Shown in pieces: positions 8,020 through 15,588 of a DNA stretch of 21,074 nucleotides. The notes beneath the pieces were generated by a model. It worked only from the letters and a program-made list of their open reading frames with translations, searched no databases and had not been told where the DNA came from. The first letter of the stretch is position 1, and every line of letters starts with the position of its first letter. Origin of the DNA: an uncultured Lysobacteraceae bacterium (GTDB taxonomy: Bacteria > Pseudomonadota > Gammaproteobacteria > Xanthomonadales > Xanthomonadaceae); assembly GCA_946482565.1 (NCBI GenBank), contig CAMLSB010000020.1, forward strand, positions 1-21,074, read 5' to 3'. The position numbers were made by a program, and so were the translations under genes.

Positions 8020-8901
8020 ATGGACCGCAGCACCACCAGTCCCGCCAGCGCCGCCCGCATCGTCCGCAGCCTGCGCGGCATGCCCGCGTCCGACGGCGCC
8101 GGCGTCAAGCTCACCCGGGTCATTGGTTCGCCCGAGCTCGACATGCTCGATCCGTTCCTGTTGCTGGACGAGTTCGGCACCGACCGCGCCGAGGATTACC
8201 TCGCGGGTTTCCCGAGCCATCCGCATCGCGGGTTCGAGACGGTCACCTACATGCTCGACGGACGCATGCGCCACAAGGACAACCACGGCAACGAGGGCCT
8301 GCTGGTCCCCGGCAGCGTGCAGTGGATGACCGCCGGCCGTGGCCTGGTGCATTCGGAGATGCCCGAGCAGGAGGAAGGCCGCATGCGCGGCTTCCAGCTG
8401 TGGGTGAACCTGCCGGCCAGCGCGAAGATGACCGATCCGCGTTACCAGGAGTTCGCGCCCGACCGCATTCCGCTCGCGGCGCCCGCGCCCGGCGTCGCGG
8501 TGAAGGTGATCGCGGGAAGCGTTGCCGATGCCGATGGCGGCATCGTGCGCGGTCCGATCGAGCAGCCGGCCACGGATCCGCTGTACCTGGACATCGCACT
8601 CGAGCCGGGCGCGACCTGGCAGCACGCGCTGCCCGACGGCCACAACGCGTTCGCCTATGTGTTCGAGGGCGATGCGAGCGTCGGCGAAGGCGAGAGTGCG
8701 CGGCCGCTGGCCACGCACGAGCTCGGCGTGCTCGGCGGCGGCGATGCGTTCGTCGTGCGCGGCGGCGCGCAGGGTGCGCGGCTGATCCTGGTCGCGGGCC
8801 GGCCGTTGCGCGAGCCGGTCGCGCGCCATGGGCCGTTCGTGATGAACACCCGCGAGCAGATCATGCAGGCGTTCGTGGACTTCCAGGAAGGCCGGTTCTA
8901 G
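8020..8901 (+). CDS. Pirin family protein (bicupin)
   Basis: The 293-residue product is a pirin, a two-cupin protein; members include quercetinases and redox- or metal-dependent regulators. The N-terminal metal site is complete: HPHRGFETVTY gives His67 and His69, and LVHSEMP gives His111 and Glu113, within QWMTAGRGLVHSE. The second cupin spans about residues 170-280. I chose ATG 8020 because AGGAG at 8009-8013 stands 6 nt upstream; the frame is open further left but without a ribosome site. The gene faces a second pirin gene across a small secreted-protein gene. An inverted GGCCGG/CCGGCC pair spans its stop codon (8890-8911) and might act as a weak convergent terminator. The actual substrate cannot be inferred. 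Confidence 0.93.
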   Translation: MDRSTTSPASAARIVRSLRGMPASDGAGVKLTRVIGSPELDMLDPFLLLDEFGTDRAEDYLAGFPSHPHRGFETVTYMLDGRMRHKDNHGNEGLLVPGSVQWMTAGRGLVHSEMPEQEEGRMRGFQLWVNLPASAKMTDPRYQEFAPDRIPLAAPAPGVAVKVIAGSVADADGGIVRGPIEQPATDPLYLDIALEPGATWQHALPDGHNAFAYVFEGDASVGEGESARPLATHELGVLGGGDAFVVRGGAQGARLILVAGRPLREPVARHGPFVMNTREQIMQAFVDFQEGRF

Positions 8902-8922
8902 CAGGCCGGCCGCAAACCCGCG

Positions 8923-9384
8923 TCAGTCGGCGATCCCCGCGCCGTTGAAGTGCAGGCGCCCCACCAGCTGCAGCCGCGCGGGCAGCTCGGTGGGCGAGGG
9001 CGCCTGCAGCCAGATGTGCACCTGCCGACCGTCGGTGAGCTCGACATTGGTTTCGCGCGCCTCCACGCCGGGGGAGGCCGCGATTTCGGCGCGATACCAG
9101 GTGACCTCGTGGCCGTCGATCGTGAAGTTGCGCTCGGCGCGGTTGCGCCGCACCGGGTCGAAGCTGCGTTCGGGCGTGATGTACAGCCCGAACGCCTCGC
9201 TGCCGTCGGCGAACAGGGCGCGGCAGAAGTCGCCGGCGTCGGAACCGCGCGCTTCCCACGTGAGCCCGGCGTCCGCCGGCAACTGCGGGCAATTCCCGGC
9301 GGTGGCGGCGTCCTGGGCGCATGCGGCGCCGGCCATGAGCAGCAGCGGCAGGCAAAGCGACAGGTTGGCGATGGTCCGTTGCAT
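8923..9384 (-). CDS. Small secreted protein, function unknown
   Basis: I do not recognise this 153-residue protein. Residues 1-23 form a signal peptide with a hydrophobic core (LSLCLPLLLMAGAA) and a likely cleavage after ACA. The Cys before the site does not sit in a proper lipobox, so it is probably soluble in the periplasm or secreted. The mature part has just two cysteines (Cys32, Cys54), which could form a disulfide. It looks beta-rich, with alternating segments such as FGLYITPE, HEVTWYRAEI and QVHIWLQAP. A strong Shine-Dalgarno (GGAGG) about 8 nt before the ATG overlaps the region of the second pirin gene's stop codon, 12 nt away, so the two genes are clearly coexpressed. Confidence 0.75.
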   Translation of the reverse strand: MQRTIANLSLCLPLLLMAGAACAQDAATAGNCPQLPADAGLTWEARGSDAGDFCRALFADGSEAFGLYITPERSFDPVRRNRAERNFTIDGHEVTWYRAEIAASPGVEARETNVELTDGRQVHIWLQAPSPTELPARLQLVGRLHFNGAGIAD

Positions 9385-9396
9385 TGGATCGTCCTC

Positions 9397-10257
9397 CTAG
9401 GCAGGCAGCGGGATGAATTCCTGGTCGTCGCCAGGCACCTTGCCGAACCGGCCTTCCTGCCAGTCGCGCTTGGCCTGCTCGATGCGTTCTTCCGACGACG
9501 AAACGAAGTTCCACCACAGCCGTCGCGGGCCGTCCAGCGGCTCGCCGCCGAACAGCATCGCCTTCAGCGGCGTGCGCGCGCGCAGCACCGGTCGCGTGCC
9601 CGCATCGAGCACCACCAGGTGTTGCCCGGGGATGTCGGCGCCGTCGAGCTGCGCGTTGCCCGCGAGCACGTAGAGCGCGCGCTCCGGGTGCGAGGCCTCG
9701 ATCGCGAGTTCCGCATCCGGTGCAAGGTCGATGGCGACGTTGAGCGTGTCGGCGAACACGCGTACCGGCGATTCCATGCCGAAGCCGCGCCCCGCGATCG
9801 ACCGCAGCAGCGCGCCGCCATGGCGCGCCTGCGGCAGCGTCGAGGCGGGATGGTGGTGGAATTCCGGCGCGGTTTCCTCGTGCGCCTTCGGCAGCGCCAC
9901 CCACGTCTGCATGCCGTGCAGCGGGTGTTCGCCTTCGCGCAGGACCGCCGGCGTGCGTTCGGAATGGGCGATGCCGCGCCCCGCGGTCATCCAGTTGACG
10001 TCGCCCGGCGCGATGTCCTGCACGCTGCCGAGCGTGTCGCGATGGGTGATCGTGCCCGCCCACAGGAAGGTCACGGTGGCCAGGCCGATGTGCGGGTGCG
10101 GCCGCACGTCGATGCCATGGCCCGGCGCGAACACGGCCGGGCCCATGTGGTCGACGAACACGAACGGCCCGACGCTGCGCGCCTGCAGCGAGGGCACCGC
10201 GCGCCGCACCTGGAAACCGCCCAGGTCGTGCACGCGTGGCGCGATCACCAGGCTCAC
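9397..10257 (-). CDS. Pirin family protein (second, divergent type)
   Basis: The 286-residue product is a second pirin of a different subtype. Its metal ligands are in place: RPHPHIGLATVTF gives His54 and His56, and GIAHSERTP gives His98 and Glu100. The C-terminal cupin includes RALYVLAGNAQLDG and a typical tail with WWNFVSSSEERIEQAKRDWQEGRF. The start is GTG at 10257, which overlaps the TGA of the upstream lipoprotein gene as GTGA (4 nt), a strong sign of translational coupling. The frame remains open upstream, but there it reads through the lipoprotein gene in another phase. Its role is unknown; pirins of this shape include YhhW-like quercetinases. Confidence 0.91.
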   Translation of the reverse strand: MSLVIAPRVHDLGGFQVRRAVPSLQARSVGPFVFVDHMGPAVFAPGHGIDVRPHPHIGLATVTFLWAGTITHRDTLGSVQDIAPGDVNWMTAGRGIAHSERTPAVLREGEHPLHGMQTWVALPKAHEETAPEFHHHPASTLPQARHGGALLRSIAGRGFGMESPVRVFADTLNVAIDLAPDAELAIEASHPERALYVLAGNAQLDGADIPGQHLVVLDAGTRPVLRARTPLKAMLFGGEPLDGPRRLWWNFVSSSEERIEQAKRDWQEGRFGKVPGDDQEFIPLPA

Positions 10258-10655
10258 GGCTTGCGCGCCTCGAGCGTGAGTTGCGCCACGGGCGCGCTGC
10301 CGCGCTCGAGCCCGGCCAGCACCAGCACGTGGCTGCCGATGGGGTGCGATTTGTCGCCCTTGCCCGTGTGCAGGCTGAACGCGTCGGTGCCGCCGCCGTC
10401 CGGGCGCCATTCGAACGCGACTTCCGCGTCGCCGGCCCACACGCATTGCACGTCGGGCTTGCAGCGCGAGTCGTTGGCTACCTTCACGTAACGCAGCGTG
10501 CCTTCGCTGGTGACCGACACGGCGTCGCCGGGCTTCATGCGGAAGCTGTCGCCGTCGGAGAGGCGCGGGCCGCCGATGCGGACGCCGGTGGCCGCCGCGC
10601 TGCACGCGGCGAGGACCAGCACGGGAATGGCGATGACACTGCGCAGGCGGGCCAT
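10254..10655 (-). CDS. Small lipoprotein with two-cysteine WAG motif, function unknown
   Basis: This 133-residue protein has a lipoprotein signal (IPVLVLAAC, Cys18). The mature part carries the stretch DSRCKPDVQCVWAGDAEVAFE with Cys65 and Cys71. I have seen this RCP-x-VQCVWAG pattern in unnamed small lipoproteins of Xanthomonadaceae and other proteobacteria, but I know no function for it. The end of the chain (HVLVLAGLERGSAPVAQLTLEA) looks like beta strands of a small barrel or Ig-like fold. It is the first gene of the three-gene group with the second pirin and the secreted protein. A GGAG site stands 8 nt before the ATG. Confidence 0.78.
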   Translation of the reverse strand: MARLRSVIAIPVLVLAACSAAATGVRIGGPRLSDGDSFRMKPGDAVSVTSEGTLRYVKVANDSRCKPDVQCVWAGDAEVAFEWRPDGGGTDAFSLHTGKGDKSHPIGSHVLVLAGLERGSAPVAQLTLEARKP

Positions 10656-10685
10656 GGCGGCGCTCCGTCGGGCGGGATTGACCCC

Positions 10686-10691
10686 AGTCTA
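10686..10691 (-). promoter_or_regulatory. Possible -10 box for the lipoprotein-pirin group
   Basis: Read on the minus strand, TAGACT occurs about 30 nt before the lipoprotein ATG, in the 80-nt gap after the endonuclease V-like gene. It matches TATAAT at four positions. No -35 box stands out, so this is a weak call. Confidence 0.25.
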
Positions 10692-10735
10692 GCCATCCCG
10701 GCGCGCGGATGGGGCGGATCCGCCGCGAAACGGGC

Positions 10736-11440
10736 TCAGGTGTCGCGGCTTCCCGCGTCGCCGATGGCGTCGCCGGCCGCGGCGAGCCGCGCCGCGAGCC
10801 GGATCGGCTCGGGCAGTCGCCCGGTGGTGACGTAGCGCATCACCAGCTGCGCGGCCGCCGTCATCGAGACCCGGTGGCCCGGCGACACCACCAGCGCTTC
10901 CCGGCCCGGCGCGCTGCGCAGCAGCCAGCCGACGTGTTCGCCGTGGTCGCGCAGCGGCGTGTGCGCACCGCGGATCTCGTGCAGCGACGCCGCGGTGCCA
11001 AGCAGCGCCGCGTCGGCGACGCCGATGCTCGGCAGGTCCGCCGCGACGCCGAAATGCGCGGCGATGCCGAGGCGCCGCGGATGCGCGATGCCGTGGCCGG
11101 CCACGAACGCGAGGTCGGGACGGCGCGGCAGTTGCGCAAGCGCCTCGCACAACGCAGGCAGCGCACGGACGCCGAGCAGGTCCGGCGCGTCGAGCCCTGT
11201 GGTGGCCACCGGTACCTCGACGACGCGTTCGTCGAGGACTTCCAGCGTATCGGCGTCGAGCAGCACCGTCGCGACGCGCGCGATGCGCCCTTCGTCGTCG
11301 AAGCGCGCGTCGAAACCCGCGACCGTGCGCAGCGGCTGGGCGAAGTCGTCGCGCTTGCGCAGGCGTTGCGCGATCTCGGCCTGCTGCGCGCGCGCTGCCG
11401 CGCTGCCATCGTCTTCGTCGCTGTCCTCGCGCGCGCTCAC
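10736..11440 (-). CDS. nfi: Endonuclease V homologue with substituted catalytic residues
   Basis: The 234-residue protein is clearly related to endonuclease V, which nicks DNA near deaminated bases such as inosine. It keeps AQQAEIAQR near the start, VAGFDARF with Asp44 (equivalent to Asp43 of the T. maritima enzyme), GHGIAHPRRLGIAAHFG (115-131), LPSIGVA (136-142), SPGHRVS with His189 and RLPEPIRLA. However, the second acid, Glu in FRE(Y/G)P, is Ala93 (VRALP). The third acid, Asp in VDGHG, is Ala114 (VAGHG). The Lys in IGVAK is Asp143, and the PYIP strand-separation wedge reads LDAP. The frame is intact with no stop or shift. It starts with GTG overlapping the mfd stop as GTGA, so it is made together with Mfd. 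It may be an inactive relative or a DNA-binding protein rather than a nuclease. Confidence 0.87.
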   Translation of the reverse strand: MSAREDSDEDDGSAAARAQQAEIAQRLRKRDDFAQPLRTVAGFDARFDDEGRIARVATVLLDADTLEVLDERVVEVPVATTGLDAPDLLGVRALPALCEALAQLPRRPDLAFVAGHGIAHPRRLGIAAHFGVAADLPSIGVADAALLGTAASLHEIRGAHTPLRDHGEHVGWLLRSAPGREALVVSPGHRVSMTAAAQLVMRYVTTGRLPEPIRLAARLAAAGDAIGDAGSRDT

Positions 11441-14400
11441 GCCGGCCCCAGTGCGGCGAGCAGCCCGCGTGCCGCCTGCAGCCGCATGGCGGCATCCGGC
11501 AGGTCGAGCTTGATCCGCAGCTTCTCCGGCCCTTCCATCGCGTAGTGGCGCGGCTGCTTCTGGATCAGCTGGATCACCGTCATCGGATCCACGCGCGGCT
11601 TCGCCTCGAACTGCACGCGCCCGCCGGCGGGTCCCAGGTCGAGCTTGCGGATGCCCAGGCGCGTCGCGTCGTGGCGCATTTCGGCGAGGGCGAACAGGTG
11701 CTTCGCCGGATCCGGCAACAGGCCGAAGCGGTCGATCATCTCCACCTGCAACTCGCGCAGCTCGCCCGCGTTGCGCGCGGAGCTGATGCGCTTGTACAGC
11801 GTCAGTCGCGTGTGCACGTCGGGCAGGTAGTCCTCGGGGATCAACGCGGGGACATGCAGTTCGACCTCGGCGCCGTGTGCGGCCGGCGCGTCCACGTCGG
11901 GCAGCTCGCCGCGACGGATCGACGCGACCGCGCGCTCCAGCAGTTCGGTATAGAGGCTGAAGCCGACCTCGGCCATCTGCCCGCTCTGGTCCTCGCCGAG
12001 CAGCTCGCCGGCGCCGCGGATTTCCAGGTCGTGCGTGGCCAGGGTAAAGCCGGCCCCGAGTTCGTCCATCGACGCGATCGCCTCCAGCCGCTTGCGCGCA
12101 TCGGAAGTGATCGAGCGCTTGTCCGGCACCAGCAGGTACGCGTAGGCGCGATGGTGCGAGCGCCCGACGCGGCCGCGCAGCTGGTGCATCTGCGCCAGGC
12201 CGAGCTTGTCGGCGCGGTCCATGATGATGGTGTTGGCGTTCGGGATGTCGATGCCCGACTCGATGATCGTCGTGCACAGCAGCGTGTTCGTGCGCTGCTT
12301 GTGGAAATCGAGCATCACCCGCTCCAGTTCGCGTTCCGGCATCTGGCCGTGGGCGACGCCGATGCGCGCTTCCGGCACCAGCTCCTGCAGCTCGCGCTGC
12401 AGGCGCCCGATCGACTCGACGTCGTTGTGCAGGTAGTACACCTGGCCGCCGCGCGACAGCTCGCGCTGGAATGCCTCGCGCACCTGCGCGCCGTCCCACG
12501 GCACGACGAAGGTCTGCACCGCCATGCGATGCGCCGGCGGCGTGGCGATGATCGACAGGTCGCGCAGCCCGGCCATCGCCATGTTCAGCGTGCGCGGGAT
12601 CGGGGTGGCGGTCAGCGTCAGCAGGTGCACGTTCGCGCGCAGCGCCTTCAGCGCCTCTTTCTGGCGCACGCCGAAACGCTGTTCCTCGTCGACGATGACC
12701 AGGCCCAGGTCCTTGAACTTCACGTCCTTCTGGAGCAGCCGGTGGGTGCCGACGATGACGTCGATCCTGCCTTCCGCGAGCTTCTCGAGTTCGGCCTTGA
12801 TCTCCTTCGTCGACTTGAAGCGCGACAGCACTTCCACCTTCAGCGGCGAATCGGCGAAGCGGTCGCGGAAGTTGCGGTAGTGCTGCTCGGCCAGCAGGGT
12901 CGTCGGCACCAGCACCGCGACCTGCTTGCCGGCGGCGGCCGCGACGAACGCGGCGCGCACCGCGACCTCGGTCTTGCCGAAGCCGACGTCGCCGCAGACC
13001 ACGCGGTCCATCGGCTGCGAGGAGCCGAGGTCGCGGATCACCGCCTCGATCGCCGCGTGCTGGTCCGGTGTTTCCTCGAACGGGAACGCGGCCGCGAACG
13101 GCTCGTACATCGCGCGGTCGACTTCCAGCGCCAGCCCCGCGCGCGCCTGCCGCTTCGCCTGGATCTCCAGCAGTTCGGCGGCCACGTCGCGGACCTTTTC
13201 CGCGGCCTTGCGCTTGGCCTTGGTCCACTGCTCGCCGCCGAGCGAGTGCAGCGGCGCGGTTTCCGGCGATGCGCCGGAATAGCGGTTGATCAGGTGCAGC
13301 TGCGCGACCGGGACGTAGAGCCGGTCGCCCTTCGCGTATTCGATCTCGAGGTATTCGGCCGGCATGCCGCCGGCGTCCAGCTTCACCAGGCCGCGGTAAC
13401 GGCCGACGCCGTGGTCCTCGTGGACGATCGGCGCGCCCTCGGACAGCTCGCCGAGGTCGCGGATGATCGCCTCGGGCTCGCGCCCCGCGCGCTTGCGCCG
13501 CCGCGGTTGCGCCGCGCGTTCCGGGAACAGCTGGCGTTCGGTGAGCACCGCCAGTGCCGGTGCGTCGAGCGCGAAGCCGTCGTCCAGCGGCGCGACGGCG
13601 ATGAAGAAGCGGGAATGGGGAAAGGGGAATGGGGAATGGAGGAAGGCCGCGAAATCGGGGAGGACTTCGGGGACGAGGCCTGCGGAAGCGAGGACTTCGA
13701 GCAGCGCTTCGCGCCGGCCCGGCGAATCGGCGGAGACCAGCACGTGGCCCGGATAGCTGCCGAGGAAGGACTTCAGTGCCGCGGCGGGCGCGGCGTCCTT
13801 CGCCGCGATCGGCAGGTCCGGCGCCGCGTGCGCCGACAGCACGACGGCTTCGGCGTGGCGCGGATGCGCGGCGCCGCAGACCTCGACGCGCGCACCCTCG
13901 TTGAGCCGCTCGCGCAACTGCTGCGGCGACAGGTACAGCTCGCCCGGCGGCAGCAGCGGGCGCTCGATGTCGTGGCGGTGCTGCTCGTAGCGTTCGGCCA
14001 GCTGCGCGTGGAACTGGTCCGCCGCGTCGCCCGCGCCTTCGCACAGCAGCGGCAGCATCGACGCCGGCAGGTAGTCGAACAACGTCGCCGTCGCATCGAA
14101 GAACAGCGGCAGGTAGTACTCGATGCCCGCCGGCGCGACGCCGGCCTTCAGGTCCTGGTACAGCGCGCTGCGCCGCGTGTCGATGTCGAAGCGCTCGCGC
14201 AGCACGTTCATCGCGCGCTGCGTCGCGGCTTCGTCGAGCGGCACTTCGCGGCCCGGCAGCAGGCGCACGGCTTCCACGCGGTCGAGCGAGCGCTGGCTTT
14301 CCGGGTCGAAGGCGCGAATCGTGTCGATCGTGTCGTCGAGGAGCTCGACGCGGAACGGCCCGGCGGCGCCCATCGGGAATACGTCGAGCAGGCCGCCGCG

Positions 14401-14907
14401 CACCGCGAAATCGCCCGGGTCCAGCACCTGCGGCACGTTGCGGTAGCCGGCCGATTCGAGCCGGCGCTTCTCCGCATCGAGGTCGAGGCGCTGCCCGGTG
14501 CGCACGTCGAAGCTGCTGCCCGCGACATGGCGCAGCGGCGGCAGGCGCTGCAGCAGCGTCTGCACCGGCACCACCACGACGCCGCGCGCGAGCGCCGGCA
14601 GCGCGACCAGCGCGGCCAGGCGCTGGCCGACGATTTCCGGATGCGGGCTGAAGCGGTCGTAGGGCAGCGTTTCCCAGTCGGGGAACGGCACGACGTCGAT
14701 GCCCGAGCCGGCAAGCAGCGTGCGCAGGTCCGATTCGAGCTGGTGCGCGGCGTGGTTGTCGCGCGCGATCGCAAGCAAGGGCCCGGCATGCGCGCCCGCC
14801 GCGCCGGCGATCGCGCAGGCGAGCGCCGACGCCGAGCCCGGCGCGCGCCAGTACGCGCGTGGCCGGCCGGCGCCGGGCAGCGGAGGAGCGGGGAAGGGAG
14901 CGGTCAT
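11437..14907 (-). CDS. mfd: Transcription-repair coupling factor Mfd
   Basis: The 1156-residue protein is full length for Mfd, the translocase that pushes stalled RNA polymerase off damaged DNA and recruits UvrA. In order: a UvrB-like N-terminal module (about 10-350, with SGIDVVPFPDWETLPYDRFSPH); a CarD-like RNA-polymerase-interacting domain (about 491-545, VHEDHGVGRYRGL to DRLYVPVAQLHLINRY); a RecG-like motor with Walker A GDVGFGKTE (639-647), DEEQ (740-743) and TLTATPIPRTL; a TRG-type region with HGQM...VMLDF; and a C-terminal D7 domain. A heptamer-repeat tract encodes SPFPFPHSRF at about 425-434, in the linker before the CarD-like domain. The ATG at 14907 is preceded by no clear Shine-Dalgarno. 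Confidence 0.97.
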   Translation of the reverse strand: MTAPFPAPPLPGAGRPRAYWRAPGSASALACAIAGAAGAHAGPLLAIARDNHAAHQLESDLRTLLAGSGIDVVPFPDWETLPYDRFSPHPEIVGQRLAALVALPALARGVVVVPVQTLLQRLPPLRHVAGSSFDVRTGQRLDLDAEKRRLESAGYRNVPQVLDPGDFAVRGGLLDVFPMGAAGPFRVELLDDTIDTIRAFDPESQRSLDRVEAVRLLPGREVPLDEAATQRAMNVLRERFDIDTRRSALYQDLKAGVAPAGIEYYLPLFFDATATLFDYLPASMLPLLCEGAGDAADQFHAQLAERYEQHRHDIERPLLPPGELYLSPQQLRERLNEGARVEVCGAAHPRHAEAVVLSAHAAPDLPIAAKDAAPAAALKSFLGSYPGHVLVSADSPGRREALLEVLASAGLVPEVLPDFAAFLHSPFPFPHSRFFIAVAPLDDGFALDAPALAVLTERQLFPERAAQPRRRKRAGREPEAIIRDLGELSEGAPIVHEDHGVGRYRGLVKLDAGGMPAEYLEIEYAKGDRLYVPVAQLHLINRYSGASPETAPLHSLGGEQWTKAKRKAAEKVRDVAAELLEIQAKRQARAGLALEVDRAMYEPFAAAFPFEETPDQHAAIEAVIRDLGSSQPMDRVVCGDVGFGKTEVAVRAAFVAAAAGKQVAVLVPTTLLAEQHYRNFRDRFADSPLKVEVLSRFKSTKEIKAELEKLAEGRIDVIVGTHRLLQKDVKFKDLGLVIVDEEQRFGVRQKEALKALRANVHLLTLTATPIPRTLNMAMAGLRDLSIIATPPAHRMAVQTFVVPWDGAQVREAFQRELSRGGQVYYLHNDVESIGRLQRELQELVPEARIGVAHGQMPERELERVMLDFHKQRTNTLLCTTIIESGIDIPNANTIIMDRADKLGLAQMHQLRGRVGRSHHRAYAYLLVPDKRSITSDARKRLEAIASMDELGAGFTLATHDLEIRGAGELLGEDQSGQMAEVGFSLYTELLERAVASIRRGELPDVDAPAAHGAEVELHVPALIPEDYLPDVHTRLTLYKRISSARNAGELRELQVEMIDRFGLLPDPAKHLFALAEMRHDATRLGIRKLDLGPAGGRVQFEAKPRVDPMTVIQLIQKQPRHYAMEGPEKLRIKLDLPDAAMRLQAARGLLAALGPA
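13612..13639. repeat. Four tandem GGAATGG heptamers inside mfd
   Basis: On the plus strand the units are GGAATGG, GGAAAGG, GGAATGG, GGAATGG, followed by a decayed AGGAAGG. The tract is in the mfd reading frame on the minus strand and encodes a Pro/Phe/His-rich stretch. Similar GGGAATGG runs are common between genes in Xanthomonas-Lysobacter genomes; here the tract is within a coding region. Confidence 0.75.
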
Positions 14908-14916
14908 GAACCGCCT

Positions 14917-14922
14917 ATTTTA
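14917..14922 (-). promoter_or_regulatory. Possible -10 box for mfd
   Basis: TAAAAT read on the minus strand ends 9 nt before the mfd ATG, in the 39-nt gap after the acetyltransferase gene. If used, transcription would begin only about 2-3 nt ahead of the start codon. No convincing -35 box is seen; mfd could equally be read from upstream. Confidence 0.35.
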
Positions 14923-14946
14923 ACGCGGGCCTGCAGCGGCGCGGCT

Positions 14947-15504
14947 TTATTTGAGCGCGAGGACCACGCGCACGAACCCCGGCGCCGGCGCCGCGTCCTC
15001 GCGCCGGAAGCCGAGCGACTCCGCCAGCGCGAGCATCGGCTGGTTGTCCTCGGCGACGTCGCCGTAGAGTTCTTCCAGCGCCTTGCCGCGCGCCCAGCGC
15101 ACCAGCCGGCGCATCAGGTGCCGGCCCAGGCCCATGCCCGCGATGAAGCGGCCGACGAGGATCGCGAATTCGCCGCGCCTGGAGCCGTCCACCACGCTGA
15201 CGCGCGCCAGGGCACCGATCAGCGCTTCGCCCGCGGGCAGGGGCTCGCACGCGATGATGGCGAATTCGCGGCGCGGATCCGGATGGGTGAGGCGTTCGGC
15301 GGCCTGTTCCGACATCGCCGCGTCGGCGTCGCCCGCATCCATGCCTTCGTCGAACCGATGCCGCAACGCGCCGGGTTCCATCAACGCGAAGCCCGCGCGC
15401 AGCGGCACCGCGTCGTCGGGACGGATCGGGCGGATCAGCAGTTCGCGGCCATCGGCGACGCGAACCATTTCATGCCAGGGAGGGAGTCTGTTGCGCGCGG
15501 CCAT
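14947..15504 (-). CDS. GNAT family N-acetyltransferase
   Basis: The 185-residue protein is a single GNAT domain. The acetyl-CoA binding motif A is visible as VGRFIAGMGLGRHLMRRLVRWAR (about 117-139; the RxxGxG/A element around GMGLG). It is followed by ELYGDVAEDNQPMLALAESLGFRRED, the helix-strand that closes the site. The opening LLIRPIRPDDAVPLRAGFALM and this C-terminal half resemble the acetyltransferase domain of the protein acetyltransferase Pat/YfiQ, but the large CoA-ligase-like part is absent. It would transfer an acetyl group from acetyl-CoA to an amine; the acceptor is unknown. An alternative start is Met13 (15468), and neither has a good ribosome site. It lies between the fatty-acid enzyme and mfd. 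Confidence 0.9.
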   Translation of the reverse strand: MAARNRLPPWHEMVRVADGRELLIRPIRPDDAVPLRAGFALMEPGALRHRFDEGMDAGDADAAMSEQAAERLTHPDPRREFAIIACEPLPAGEALIGALARVSVVDGSRRGEFAILVGRFIAGMGLGRHLMRRLVRWARGKALEELYGDVAEDNQPMLALAESLGFRREDAAPAPGFVRVVLALK

Positions 15505-15588
15505 GCAAGCGATGCTCGCACGCTGCGGGTGAAGCCCGTCTCCACGTTTCGTTCACTTTCGGGGACGTGCCCCGCGCGCCCGATGCGT

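Noticed and set aside
7387..8829. A 480-codon minus-strand frame across pirin and the intergenic element
   Set aside because: Antisense to a well-supported pirin and then through the hairpin modules; no domain and no ribosome site.
8890..8911. GGCCGG...CCGGCC as a terminator between converging genes
   Set aside because: Only six base pairs, overlapping the pirin stop and without a T run on either strand; too weak to annotate as a terminator.
10736..14044. A 1102-codon minus-strand frame ending in the endonuclease V-like sequence
   Set aside because: Only the last 234 codons resemble a protein family. The rest is an out-of-phase reading of mfd on the same strand, so it is not an Mfd-nuclease fusion.
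15561..15573. GGGGACGTGCCCC hairpin after fadJ
   Set aside because: Four to five base pairs with no T tract; common by chance in DNA this rich in G and C.
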